Assembly: GCA_019414205.1 (NCBI GenBank)
Contig: DXML01000016.1
Span: 71,918-99,197 of the forward strand
Source: Collinsella sp.
GTDB lineage: Bacteria; Actinomycetota; Coriobacteriia; Coriobacteriales; Coriobacteriaceae
Reading direction: 5' to 3'
Length of the DNA: 27,280 nt
The notes under the pieces were generated by a model. That model had not been told where the DNA came from. It made no database searches and worked only from the letters and a program-made list of their open reading frames with translations. Position numbers and translations under genes: made by a program. Shown here piece after piece: positions 7,827 through 16,064 of the stretch; position 1 is the stretch's first letter; every line of letters starts with the position of its first letter.

Positions 7827-8600
7827 ATGGGCAACTTGAACAACGGCGCGCTCGAGCGCAACGACTCGCGTCGCGTGGCGCTGGTCTCGGGCGGCTCGCG
7901 TGGTATCGGCCGCGCTTGTGCGGTTGGCCTGGCAGAGGATGGCTACGATATCGCCGTCGTCTATGCCGGCAGCGTCGATGCGGCGCGCGAGACGTGCGAA
8001 GCCTGCGAGGCGGCTGGCGCCACGGCACGTGCATATCAATGTGACGTGGCCGATCCCGCCGCCGTCAACACATGCGTGGAGACGGTCCTCAACGACTTTG
8101 GCTCCATTTGGGCGCTTGTCAACAACGCCGGTATCACGCGCGACGGCCTGCTCATGCGTATGGGCGACGATGCCTTCGACCGCGTGCTCGATGTCAATCT
8201 CAAGGGAACATTCAATATGACGCGTGCGCTCACCAAGACCTTTATGCGCCAGCGCGGCGGTTGCGTAATCAACATGAGCTCGGTCGTGGGCCTGATGGGC
8301 AATGCCGGGCAGGCCAACTACGCTGCCTCCAAGGCGGGCGTCATCGGCCTGACCAAGGCGGTAGCGCGCGAGCTTGCGCCCCGCGGCGTGAGGGTTAATG
8401 CGGTCGCTCCCGGGTTTGTCGAAACAGATATGACGGCAAAGCTCTCGGAGAAGGTGCGTACGGTAACCGAGGAGCAGATTCCCCTTAAGCGTATGGCGCG
8501 CCCCGAGGAGGTGGCCGGCGTAGTGCGCTTTCTGGCGAGTGATGCGGCTGCCTACATTACGGGTGAGGTCGTGCGCGTCGACGGCGGAATGGCGATGTAG
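7827..8600 (+). CDS. fabG: 3-oxoacyl-ACP reductase
   Basis: NADPH-dependent short-chain dehydrogenase that reduces 3-ketoacyl-ACP, 257 residues. The Rossmann motif GGSRGIGRA, the NNAG motif and the catalytic set Ser about 152, Tyr 165 and Lys 169 (YAASK) are all present, and it ends TGEVVRVDGGMAM. The N terminus has about ten extra residues before VALVSGG. ATG 7827 follows GAAAGGA by several bases. It lies between fabD and fabF, 30 bases after fabD. Confidence 0.97.
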   Translation: MGNLNNGALERNDSRRVALVSGGSRGIGRACAVGLAEDGYDIAVVYAGSVDAARETCEACEAAGATARAYQCDVADPAAVNTCVETVLNDFGSIWALVNNAGITRDGLLMRMGDDAFDRVLDVNLKGTFNMTRALTKTFMRQRGGCVINMSSVVGLMGNAGQANYAASKAGVIGLTKAVARELAPRGVRVNAVAPGFVETDMTAKLSEKVRTVTEEQIPLKRMARPEEVAGVVRFLASDAAAYITGEVVRVDGGMAM

Positions 8601-8639
8601 AAACCAGGGCCGAAGAACGGCTTGGATGAGGAGACCATG

Positions 8640-9887
8640 ATGGAACAGAGAGTTGCAATCACCGGTATCGGTGCCGTGTCGCCGCTCGGCAACACCGCGC
8701 TTGCCACCTGGGCGGCAATGTGTGCTGGCACGTGCGGCATCGGCCCGATCACGCACTTCGATACCGATGCGTTTGCCGTCAAGGTGGCAGCCGAGGTCAA
8801 GGGCTTTGACGGCAACGAGTACTTTGGCAAGCGTGACGCCAAGCATCTCGACCCCTGCGTTCAGTTTGCGATGGCGGCTTCGGACGAAGCCATGCACGAT
8901 GCGGGCTTTGATGTCGAAGGCGCCATCGATCGCGAGCGCCTGGGCGTCTACGTGGGCTCGGGCGTGGGCGGCATGACGACGCTCGTCGACAACGTCCATA
9001 CGATTGCCGAACGTGGGCCCCGCCGCGCATCGCCCTATATGATCGCGATGATGATCCCCAACATGGCATCGGGCAATATCGCAATCCGCCACAAGGCAAA
9101 GGGCCCGACCCTGCCCGTGGTGACCGCGTGCGCAACCTCGGCCCATGCGGTGGGCGAGGCGTTCCGCGCCATAAAGCACGGCTATGCCGACGCGATCCTC
9201 GCGGGCGGCGCCGAGGCCGCAATTATCCCCGATGCCGTTGCGGGCTTTACGTCCTGCCGCGCATTGACCACCAACCCTGATCCCGCGACGGCTTGCCGCC
9301 CGTTCGATGCAGACCGCGATGGCTTTGTGATGGGCGAGGGCGCTTGCGTGCTCGTGCTCGAGAGCATGGAACATGCGCAGGCGCGCGGTGCGCACATTTA
9401 TGCCGAGGTCGTGGGCTACGGCAACACCGATGATGCCTATCACATCACGAGCCCTGATCCCGAGGCTGCCGGCATTGCCCGCGCGATATCGCTGGCGGTG
9501 ACCGAGGGCGACGTCAGGCCTTCCGAGGGCCTCTACATCAATGCCCACGGCACATCGACCAAGCTCAACGATTCGTCCGAGACGGCGGGCATTAAGCGTG
9601 CGCTCGGCGAGGACGCGGCGCGCGCCGCGCACGTCTCGTCGACTAAGTCGATGACCGGCCACATGATCGGTGCCACGGGCGCCATCGAGGTCATGGCCTG
9701 CGCCATGGCGCTCGAGCAGGGCGTGGTGCCGCCGACCATTAACTACCACACGCCCGATCCCGCCTGCGATCTTGACTACACGCCCAATCGCGCGGTTCGC
9801 GCTGACCTTACCTGGGCGCTTTCGACCAACCTGGGCTTTGGCGGACACAACGCCGCCATCGCGCTGCGTAGATATACGAGGAGCTAG
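8640..9887 (+). CDS. fabF: 3-oxoacyl-ACP synthase II (KAS II)
   Basis: Elongating condensing enzyme, 415 residues from ATG 8640 (MEQRVAITGIG). The ATG at 8637 and a TTG at 8622 are in frame, but GAGGAG at 8628-8633 is best spaced for 8640. The catalytic Cys is residue 164 in VVTACATSAHA, and the two His are in NAHGTSTKLND and SMTGHMIGATGA. It is followed by accB after only three bases. Confidence 0.97.
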   Translation: MEQRVAITGIGAVSPLGNTALATWAAMCAGTCGIGPITHFDTDAFAVKVAAEVKGFDGNEYFGKRDAKHLDPCVQFAMAASDEAMHDAGFDVEGAIDRERLGVYVGSGVGGMTTLVDNVHTIAERGPRRASPYMIAMMIPNMASGNIAIRHKAKGPTLPVVTACATSAHAVGEAFRAIKHGYADAILAGGAEAAIIPDAVAGFTSCRALTTNPDPATACRPFDADRDGFVMGEGACVLVLESMEHAQARGAHIYAEVVGYGNTDDAYHITSPDPEAAGIARAISLAVTEGDVRPSEGLYINAHGTSTKLNDSSETAGIKRALGEDAARAAHVSSTKSMTGHMIGATGAIEVMACAMALEQGVVPPTINYHTPDPACDLDYTPNRAVRADLTWALSTNLGFGGHNAAIALRRYTRS

Positions 9888-9890
9888 AGC

Positions 9891-10364
9891 ATGGATTCCA
9901 AAAGACTTGCCGAGATAGCCGATGTTATGGAGGACCGCGGCCTCACGCGCGTACGCGTTGAGGAGCCCGATGGCACCGCGGTCGAACTCGAGCGCGCGAG
10001 CGCCGCACAGCCGGTTGCCGTGCCCATGCCCATGCCGAGCGCTATGGCCGCTCCAGTTGCAGCTCCCACAGTCGCGCCTGCCGCACCGGAGCCCGCCGCG
10101 CAGACACCTGCCGCCGCACCGGAGCCCAAGGGCACCGAGGTGACCGCTCCCATGGTCGGCGTTTTCTATGCTGCCCCGGCGCCGGGCGACGAGCCGTTTG
10201 TGCACGTGGGCTCTAAGGTCAAGGCCGGCGAGACGCTCTGCATCATCGAGGCCATGAAGGTTCTCAACGAGGTAACGGCAGAGGCAGACGGCGAGGTGCT
10301 CGAGATCTGCGTGGCCGACGGCGACCTCGTGGAGTTCGGCAGCTGCCTCATGAGGATCGGATAG
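9891..10364 (+). CDS. accB: Biotin carboxyl carrier protein of acetyl-CoA carboxylase
   Basis: Carries biotin between AccC and the carboxyltransferase. It is 157 residues: an N-terminal segment of about 40, a long Ala/Pro-rich flexible linker (about residues 41-80) and a C-terminal biotinyl domain. The acceptor Lys is about residue 123 in EAMKVLNEV; position +1 is Val rather than the Met of E. coli. ATG 9891 follows a GAGGAGC site in the fabF end. BirA, the enzyme expected to modify it, is encoded divergently at the start of the cluster. Confidence 0.96.
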   Translation: MDSKRLAEIADVMEDRGLTRVRVEEPDGTAVELERASAAQPVAVPMPMPSAMAAPVAAPTVAPAAPEPAAQTPAAAPEPKGTEVTAPMVGVFYAAPAPGDEPFVHVGSKVKAGETLCIIEAMKVLNEVTAEADGEVLEICVADGDLVEFGSCLMRIG

Positions 10365-10373
10365 GTGATATCC

Positions 10374-10796
10374 ATGAACAAAGAAGAGCTCAAGAAGCTG
10401 TTACCGCATCGCGAGCCGATGCTTTTGCTCGACGAAGCCGAGCTGGTGGGCGACGAGGCCCACGGCAAGATCACGATTACGGGCGACGAATACTTTTTGC
10501 AGGGGCATTTTCCGGGAAACCCGGTGGTCCCCGGCGTGATCCAGTGCGAGATGCTCGCCCAAAACTGCTGCGTGCTGCTGATGGGCGATGAGGAGGCGCG
10601 CGGCGCGACGCCGTTCTACACGAGTCTGGACAAGGTGCGCTTTAAGCGTCCGGTGCGCCCGGGCGACACGGTTGATCTGGTGTGCACCATCACGCGTGCG
10701 CGCGGGCCGTTCCGCTTTGCGACGGGTACTGCGAGCGTCAACGGTGAGGTTTGCTGCCGCGCCGATATGTCTTTTGCACTCATGCACGAAAGTTAA
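10374..10796 (+). CDS. fabZ: 3-hydroxyacyl-ACP dehydratase
   Basis: Hot-dog-fold dehydratase that makes trans-2-enoyl-ACP, 140 residues. It starts MNKEELKKLLPHREPMLLLDE and carries catalytic His 45 in GHFPGNPVVPG and Glu 59 in IQCEML. ATG 10374 is preferred, with AGGTGA about five bases upstream; GTG 10365, directly after the accB stop, is in frame and would add three residues. It lies between accB and accC. Confidence 0.96.
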   Translation: MNKEELKKLLPHREPMLLLDEAELVGDEAHGKITITGDEYFLQGHFPGNPVVPGVIQCEMLAQNCCVLLMGDEEARGATPFYTSLDKVRFKRPVRPGDTVDLVCTITRARGPFRFATGTASVNGEVCCRADMSFALMHES

Positions 10797-10806
10797 GGAA
10801 GGCTTC

Positions 10807-12150
10807 ATGTTCGACAAAGTGCTCATCGCCAACCGCGGCGAAGTCGCGGTCCGTGTTATCCGCGCGTGTCGCGATATGGGCATCAAGACCGTCGCCGTTT
10901 ATTCCACGGCCGATGCGGACGCGCTGCACGTGCAGCTTGCCGACGAGGCGTATTGCATCGGCGGTCCGCGTCTTGCCGAGAGCTACCTCAACGACGATGC
11001 TGTGCTCACCTGTGCCGTAAAGTCGGGAGCTAAGGCAATTCATCCCGGCTATGGCTTTTTCTCCGAGAAGGCGAGCTTCGTGCGCGACTGCGACAAGTAT
11101 GGCCTGGCGTTTGTTGGTCCTTCGGCCAAGGTGATCGACAGCATGGGCGACAAGGACGCCGCACGTCGAACGGCTGCCGCGGCGGGCGTGCCCATCGTGC
11201 CGGGCTGCGATTTGCTCAAAAGTCCCGAGGAGGCAACGACCGAGGCTGAGCGCATTGGCTGCCCCGTGCTTATTAAGGCGCGTGCGGGCGGCGGCGGTCG
11301 CGGTATTCGTAAGGTCGAGCGCGTGGAAGATGCGGCAAAGGCCTTTATTGAAGCACGCGCCGAGGGCGAGGCCGTTTTTGGCGACGGCGAGTGCTACATG
11401 GAGAAGTTCGTCGCGCCGGCGCATCACGTTGAGGTACAGATTATGGCCGATAAGCAGGGCCATGTGTTTTCGCTCGGCGAGCGCGAGTGCTCGGTGCAGC
11501 GCCGCAACCAAAAGCTGATCGAGGAGAGCCCCGCGCCGTGCCTCGACGGACGCGATGATATTCGCGCGCGCATGCACAAGGCCGCGCGCGACCTGGCTCG
11601 TGCCGTTGGCTATGAGGGCGCTGGCACCATCGAGTTTTTGTACTCAGATGACGGCAATTTCTACTTTATGGAAATGAACACGCGCTTGCAGGTGGAGCAT
11701 CCGGTTACGGAGTTTGTGACCGATACCGACCTGGTTAAGTGGCAGCTGCGCGTGGCTGCCGGCCAGCCTCTGCCCTTTGAGCAGGAGGACGTACCGGTCC
11801 GCAACCACGCCATGGAGTGCCGCATCAATGCCGAAACGCCGGACTTTCTACCGTCATGTGGAACGGTCACCGCGTTGCGTGTGCCGGGTGGTCCGCGCGT
11901 GCGCTGGGATTCCGCCATGTTTACCGGAGCGAAAGTTCCGCCGTACTACGACTCCATGCTCGGCAAGCTCATCGTGTGCGCGCCCACGCGTGACGGTGCC
12001 ATTCGCAAGATGCGCTCGGCCCTGGGCGAGCTCGTGATTGAGGGCGTGAGCGAAAATAGCGAGCTTCAGCTCGACGTGCTGGCAAACGACGAGTTCTTGT
12101 CGGGCATGTACCACACCGATCTGATGGGGCATCTCTATGCTGATGAATAG
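10807..12150 (+). CDS. accC: Biotin carboxylase subunit of acetyl-CoA carboxylase
   Basis: ATP-dependent carboxylation of biotin on AccB, 447 residues, normal length. It starts MFDKVLIANRGEVAVR. The ATP-grasp glycine loop KARAGGGGRGIRK and the catalytic MEMNTRLQVEHPVTE are intact. ATG 10807 follows AAGGAAGG by a few bases; the open frame further upstream is out-of-frame fabZ. Its last 14 bases overlap the start of the accDA gene if that starts at 12137. Confidence 0.97.
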   Translation: MFDKVLIANRGEVAVRVIRACRDMGIKTVAVYSTADADALHVQLADEAYCIGGPRLAESYLNDDAVLTCAVKSGAKAIHPGYGFFSEKASFVRDCDKYGLAFVGPSAKVIDSMGDKDAARRTAAAAGVPIVPGCDLLKSPEEATTEAERIGCPVLIKARAGGGGRGIRKVERVEDAAKAFIEARAEGEAVFGDGECYMEKFVAPAHHVEVQIMADKQGHVFSLGERECSVQRRNQKLIEESPAPCLDGRDDIRARMHKAARDLARAVGYEGAGTIEFLYSDDGNFYFMEMNTRLQVEHPVTEFVTDTDLVKWQLRVAAGQPLPFEQEDVPVRNHAMECRINAETPDFLPSCGTVTALRVPGGPRVRWDSAMFTGAKVPPYYDSMLGKLIVCAPTRDGAIRKMRSALGELVIEGVSENSELQLDVLANDEFLSGMYHTDLMGHLYADE

Positions 12151-13861
12151 AAAAGCGAAGACGGTCAACGTCCTCGAGGGGCCGATGACCGAGTCGTGCG
12201 CCGAGTTTCCCGCGCGCCACGTGTTTATCAAGTGCCCGGAGTGCCGCCGTGTGATCGATGAGGCACGCCTGCACGACAACCTCGAGGTCTGCCCTCGTTG
12301 CGGCAAACACTTTCGCGTGAGCGGTCGCGCGCGCATGCGCATGACGGTTGACGAGGACATGTTTGAGGAATGGGATGCCAGTCTGGCGTCGGAGGACTTC
12401 CTCTCGTTTCCCGGTTATGCCGACAAGCTTAAGAGCGCGGGCGAGCGTTCGGGCGAGCGAGATGCCGTTGTGTGCGGTAGGGGCAAAATCCGCGGTTGCG
12501 ATACGGCACTCTTCTTTATGGATGCCAACTTTATGATGGGCTCGATGGGCTCCGCGGTGGGCGAAAAGATCTGTCGCACATTTGAGCGTGCGACCGAGCT
12601 GGGATTGCCAGTTGTCGGCTTTACCGTTTCGGGCGGCGCGCGCATGCAAGAGGGCGTGACCTCGCTTATGCAGATGGCCAAGATTTCTGCGGCGGTTAGG
12701 CGCCACAGCGAGGCGGGCGGCCTGTATATCACGGTGCTCACCGACCCCACGACCGGAGGCGTAACCGCGAGCTTTGCCATGGAGGGCGACATTATCCTGG
12801 CCGAGCCCGATGCCCTGACGGCATTTGCCGGCCCGCGCGTGATCGAGCAGAACATGCACAAGCGTCTGCCCAAGGGATTCCAGCGTTCCGAGTTTTTGCT
12901 GGAGCACGGCTTTTGCGATGCCGTTGTTCCGCGTGGTGAGATTGCGCTCACGGTAGGCGAGCTGCTGGCGCTGCACGAAGGGCACGCGCCCGGCCTGGGG
13001 GCACCGCATGAGATCGTGCATACGGGTCGTCGCGGCAAAAAGCTGGGACACTTGTTTAAGCGCTCGGCCGCACCAAAAAGCGCGCTCGAAATCGTCAAAC
13101 AGACTCGCTCGGCGAACCGCGCCACGGCAGGCGAGATGATCTCGTTGGGTCTCGACGGATTCGTAGAGCTGCACGGCGACCGCTACTTTGGCGACGATGC
13201 TGCCGTGGTGGGCGGCATCGGCTGGAAAGACGGGCGACCCGTGACGCTTATCGCCATCGAGCGCGGTACCACGACCAAAGAGCGCATGCGTCGCAACTTT
13301 GGCATGGCGCATCCTGAGGGCTACCGCAAGGCGCGGCGCCTAATGCGCCAGGCCGAAAAGTTTGGTCGACCGGTTCTGTGCCTGGTCGATACTTCGGGCG
13401 CGTTTTGCGGCATCGGTGCCGAGGAGCGCGGTCAGGGCGAGGCGATTGCCCAGAATCTCATGGAGATGAGCGGCCTTAAGACGCCGATTGTCTCGGTGGT
13501 GACAGGCGAGGGCGGCTCTGGTGGCGCACTGGCACTGTCCGTGGCCGACCGCATCCTGATGCTCTCAAGCTCGGCCTATTCGGTCGTGAGTCCCGAGGCC
13601 TGTGCGTCGATCCTGTGGAAGGATACCGAGCGCGCGAATGAGGCCGCTGAGGCGCTTAAGCTCACGGTCCCCGATCTGTTGGCGCTCGGCATCATCGACG
13701 GCATTGTCGACGATAGGGGCCTGTCGCATGAGGAGATCGCCGGTGTCGTCATGTCCTCGGCATTTGATGCCTTCGATACGCTTGGGCAGCTCGACGACGC
13801 GACCCTCACAAACCTCCGCTACGAAAAGTACCGCGCAATCGGTCAGTACCGCACGATGTGA
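12137..13861 (+). CDS. accDA: Fused acetyl-CoA carboxylase carboxyltransferase, AccD-AccA
   Basis: Transfers the carboxyl group from biotin to acetyl-CoA. One 574-residue frame holds both subunits. Residues about 25-305 are AccD (beta), with a zinc ribbon of Cys 33, 36, 52 and 55 (CPEC and CPRC) and the crotonase-like segments TVSGGARMQEG and TDPTTGGVTASFAMEGD. Residues about 312-574 are AccA (alpha), with LELHGDRYFGDD-like FVELHGDRYFGDD, IERGTTTKER, VDTSGAFCGIGAEERGQ and GEGGSGGALAL. In E. coli these are separate genes. The start overlaps accC; ATG 12143 or ATG 12185 (MTESCAEF, after GAGGGG) are alternatives. The stop codon lies inside a perfect palindrome. Confidence 0.95.
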   Translation: MLMNRKAKTVNVLEGPMTESCAEFPARHVFIKCPECRRVIDEARLHDNLEVCPRCGKHFRVSGRARMRMTVDEDMFEEWDASLASEDFLSFPGYADKLKSAGERSGERDAVVCGRGKIRGCDTALFFMDANFMMGSMGSAVGEKICRTFERATELGLPVVGFTVSGGARMQEGVTSLMQMAKISAAVRRHSEAGGLYITVLTDPTTGGVTASFAMEGDIILAEPDALTAFAGPRVIEQNMHKRLPKGFQRSEFLLEHGFCDAVVPRGEIALTVGELLALHEGHAPGLGAPHEIVHTGRRGKKLGHLFKRSAAPKSALEIVKQTRSANRATAGEMISLGLDGFVELHGDRYFGDDAAVVGGIGWKDGRPVTLIAIERGTTTKERMRRNFGMAHPEGYRKARRLMRQAEKFGRPVLCLVDTSGAFCGIGAEERGQGEAIAQNLMEMSGLKTPIVSVVTGEGGSGGALALSVADRILMLSSSAYSVVSPEACASILWKDTERANEAAEALKLTVPDLLALGIIDGIVDDRGLSHEEIAGVVMSSAFDAFDTLGQLDDATLTNLRYEKYRAIGQYRTM

Positions 13862-13883
13862 CAGAGGGACAGTCCCTCTGTCA
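13859..13883. repeat. Perfect 25-base palindrome over the accDA stop codon
   Basis: Two 12-base arms (TGACAGAGGGAC and its exact complement) surround a single central A. The accDA stop codon TGA is the first three bases. The core AGGGACAGTCCCT resembles small dispersed palindromes, and another GGGGCCGTCCCT-type sequence occurs at 22668 and inverted at 22848. It could fold as a hairpin at the very 3' end of the operon, just before the terminator at 13890. Confidence 0.75.
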
Positions 13884-13889
13884 TATTCC

Positions 13890-13922
13890 AAGGCTGCGGC
13901 CCGTGTGGGCTGCGGCCTTTTT
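13890..13922 (+). terminator. Intrinsic terminator of the fab-acc operon
   Basis: A 13-bp stem with two G-U type pairs (13890-13902 with 13907-13919) and a GTGT loop is followed by five T residues. It ends the fabH-accDA transcription unit. Confidence 0.9.
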
Positions 13923-13954
13923 GTATCTGGAGGACAAAGTGGCTACACTACAAT
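13921..13954 (+). promoter_or_regulatory. Possible promoter of the cation transporter gene
   Basis: TTGTAT (13921-13926) and TACACT (13944-13949) are 17 bases apart, with a second -10-like TACAAT at 13949-13954. The -35 overlaps the T-tract of the preceding terminator. A promoter is expected here because a terminator precedes and a new gene follows, but the hexamers are only moderate. Confidence 0.4.
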
Positions 13955-14001
13955 CCGTTTGAGCAATAGATATATAGGTAGTACCGTGGGGGCGGATGTA
14001 G

Positions 14002-15156
14002 ATGGTCGAGTGGATTGTTAAGCGTGCGCAGGGCGACCGTGCGCGCGTGGGCACGTTAGCGGGCATGGTGTGTATTGTCGCCAATGTTGCGCTTTGTGCT
14101 GCGAAGGGCGCAATTGGTGTGGTTTCGGGATCGGTTTCGATTGTGGCGGATGCCATGAACAACCTGTCCGATGCCAGCTCGAATATCGTGAGCGTGCTGG
14201 GCTTTAAGCTGGCGAGCAAGCCGGCCGACCCCGAGCATCCTTACGGCCACGGTCGCTATGAGTATCTCTCGGGATTGGTCGTGGCGGCGCTCGTGCTGCT
14301 GATTGGCGTTGAACTGGTGAAGTCCTCGGTCGAGCGCGTCATCCACCCCGAACCTGTCGAGTTCTCGCTTGCCCTGGTGGCAGTTCTAGTGCTTTCGATG
14401 GTCGTAAAGCTCTGGATGGCGGCCCTCAACCAAAAGCTCGGTGATTGCATTGAGTCCGAGACGCTGCATGCGACCGCGCAGGATTCCAAGAACGATGTTC
14501 TTGCCACGGGCGCCGTACTGGCGTGCGCAATCGTTTCGCAGGTGACGGGCATCAACCTTGACGCTTGGGTCGGCCTTGCCGTTGGTGCCTATATTGGCTG
14601 GAGCGGTTTTGAACTCATCCAGGATACGGTGAGCCCGCTTTTGGGCCAGACGCCCGATCCTAAGCTGGTCAAGCACATTCGAGACAAGATCATGAGCTAT
14701 CCCGGCGTTTTGGGCGTTCACGATCTGATGGTTCACGATTACGGCCCGGGCAGGAAGTTCGCAAGCGCTCACGCCGAGATGGCAGCCGAGGCCAGCCCTC
14801 TGGAAAGTCATGACACGCTCGACAATATTGAGCAGGCGTTTAGGAACGAAGACGGCATGATCGTCACGCTCCATTACGATCCCATCGTGACCGATGACCC
14901 CAAGCTGGCAAGCATGCGTTTGCGCATCAACGCCATGGCTCAACAGATCGATAGCCGTCTTACAATTCACGATCTGCGCTGTGTGCCGGGTCCCACGCAC
15001 ACCAACGTGATTTTTGACTGCGTGCGACCCTCGGATCTGCAGATGAGTGCCGAAGACTTAAAGCACGCGCTGGCACAACGGGTCGAATCGGAATATCCCA
15101 AGTCGATTGCCAAGATCACGATCGACGAAGACTACGTAGGCCATACCCACGAGTAG
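14002..15156 (+). CDS. Cation diffusion facilitator, probable Mn2+ exporter
   Basis: Membrane proton-coupled metal exporter of the CDF family, 384 residues, with six expected membrane helices in the first 200 and a C-terminal cytoplasmic domain longer than in minimal members. The family segment VADAMNNLSD (residues 48-57) and HPYGHGRYEY are present. The metal site reads Asn53-x3-Asp57 in helix 2 and Asp161-x3-Asp165 in helix 5. The N-D-D-D pattern is known for manganese-type CDFs such as MntE, while zinc types have H-x3-D in helix 5. Metal choice is therefore inferred as Mn2+. The ATG 14002 start has only a loose GGGGG site at about 13988-13992. A histidine phosphatase follows after 39 bases. 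Confidence 0.88.
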   Translation: MVEWIVKRAQGDRARVGTLAGMVCIVANVALCAAKGAIGVVSGSVSIVADAMNNLSDASSNIVSVLGFKLASKPADPEHPYGHGRYEYLSGLVVAALVLLIGVELVKSSVERVIHPEPVEFSLALVAVLVLSMVVKLWMAALNQKLGDCIESETLHATAQDSKNDVLATGAVLACAIVSQVTGINLDAWVGLAVGAYIGWSGFELIQDTVSPLLGQTPDPKLVKHIRDKIMSYPGVLGVHDLMVHDYGPGRKFASAHAEMAAEASPLESHDTLDNIEQAFRNEDGMIVTLHYDPIVTDDPKLASMRLRINAMAQQIDSRLTIHDLRCVPGPTHTNVIFDCVRPSDLQMSAEDLKHALAQRVESEYPKSIAKITIDEDYVGHTHE

Positions 15157-15195
15157 GGTTGTGCCGATAAAGCAAGTTATGCAGAAGGGGAGAGC

Positions 15196-15840
15196 ATGAA
15201 GAAGCTGTATCTACTCCGCCACGGCCAGACGGAGTTCAACGTCAAAAAGCTGGTCCAGGGCCGCTGCGATTCACCGCTGACCGACCTGGGCCGCAAACAA
15301 GCGGGAATGGCAGCCGCATGGCTCAAGAGCCACGACGTTGTCCCCGACAAAGTGGTCTCTTCGCCCTTAGGCCGAGCCATGGACACAGCTCAGCTCGTCG
15401 CATGCGAGCTCCTCGGCCCGGACGCAGCAGCCGAGCCCTGCGAAGGCATCATCGAGCGCTGCTATGGAACCTTCGAAGAAGGCCCCCACGACGCCCTTCC
15501 CACCGACGTCTGGGATCCGGGCGAGGACCTGGTCCCCTTTGGAGGAGAAGGAAGCCGCGCGCTGCAAGAGCGCATGGTAGACACTCTCACCGATATCATG
15601 GGCGTCGAGGGCATCGAAACCCTCCTGGCAGTAAGCCACGGCAGCGCCAGCCGCCAATTCATCAAGGCTGCAGCCCCAGAGGGCTTCGAGCTCCCAGCAA
15701 AACTCCCCAACTGCGCCATCATGATCTTCAATTTCGATGAGGCAAAGCCACAAGCAGACGGCGAGCCAATGCAATGCAAGTTCACCCTCCAGCAAATAGT
15801 GGACCCTCAACAAAGTAATTGGCTGAGCGAGCAGGGTTAA
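15196..15840 (+). CDS. Histidine phosphatase family protein (phosphoglycerate mutase-like)
   Basis: 214 residues. The catalytic motif LRHGQTEFN near residues 6-14 and the second His in AVSHGSASRQF, plus the acid-base segment IIERCYGTFEEG, place it in the branch 1 histidine phosphatases. The substrate cannot be told from sequence: family members act on 2,3-phosphoglycerate, fructose bisphosphate, cobalamin precursors and other phosphates. ATG 15196 follows GAAGGGGAG. It may be co-transcribed with the CDF gene 39 bases upstream, though no shared role is apparent. Confidence 0.85.
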   Translation: MKKLYLLRHGQTEFNVKKLVQGRCDSPLTDLGRKQAGMAAAWLKSHDVVPDKVVSSPLGRAMDTAQLVACELLGPDAAAEPCEGIIERCYGTFEEGPHDALPTDVWDPGEDLVPFGGEGSRALQERMVDTLTDIMGVEGIETLLAVSHGSASRQFIKAAAPEGFELPAKLPNCAIMIFNFDEAKPQADGEPMQCKFTLQQIVDPQQSNWLSEQG

Positions 15841-15856
15841 GCAGACATCAACGTGT

Positions 15857-16013
15857 CGTCTCCCGAGCACGGCGGAGGGCCGGAGAAATATATTAAGGTC
15901 ATCGCGAGTTCCGCACGCAAAGAAGGCCACTTAATGTGGCCTTCGTCTTGCGCAGGACTGTAGAGCAGGGACCTTAATATATTTCTCCGGCCCTCCGCCG
16001 TGCTCGGGAGACG
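15857..16013. repeat. Perfect 44-bp inverted repeat with a nested hairpin
   Basis: The arms 15857-15900 and 15970-16013 are exact reverse complements over 44 bases; each contains the AT-rich core AATATATTAAGG next to a GC-rich half. The 69-base centre holds another perfect hairpin, GAAGGCCAC (15922-15930) paired with GTGGCCTTC (15936-15944) around TTAAT. It lies just after the phosphatase gene and before the rplC promoter. It may serve as a bidirectional terminator, a mobile palindromic repeat or an invertible site. No open frame of note is inside. Confidence 0.93.
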
Positions 16014-16064
16014 TGCCACGCACTTTACCTGCGTAAACAATGTGAGTGAAATATGAATCTCGAT

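Noticed and set aside
7746..10205. Minus-strand open frame of 819 codons opposite fabG-fabF-accB
   Set aside because: It spans several well-supported genes in antisense, is rich in Arg/His/Gly and has no recognisable motif.
15837..16040. Small minus-strand open frame over the inverted repeat
   Set aside because: It is a translation of the palindrome arms and has no ribosome-binding site or domain.
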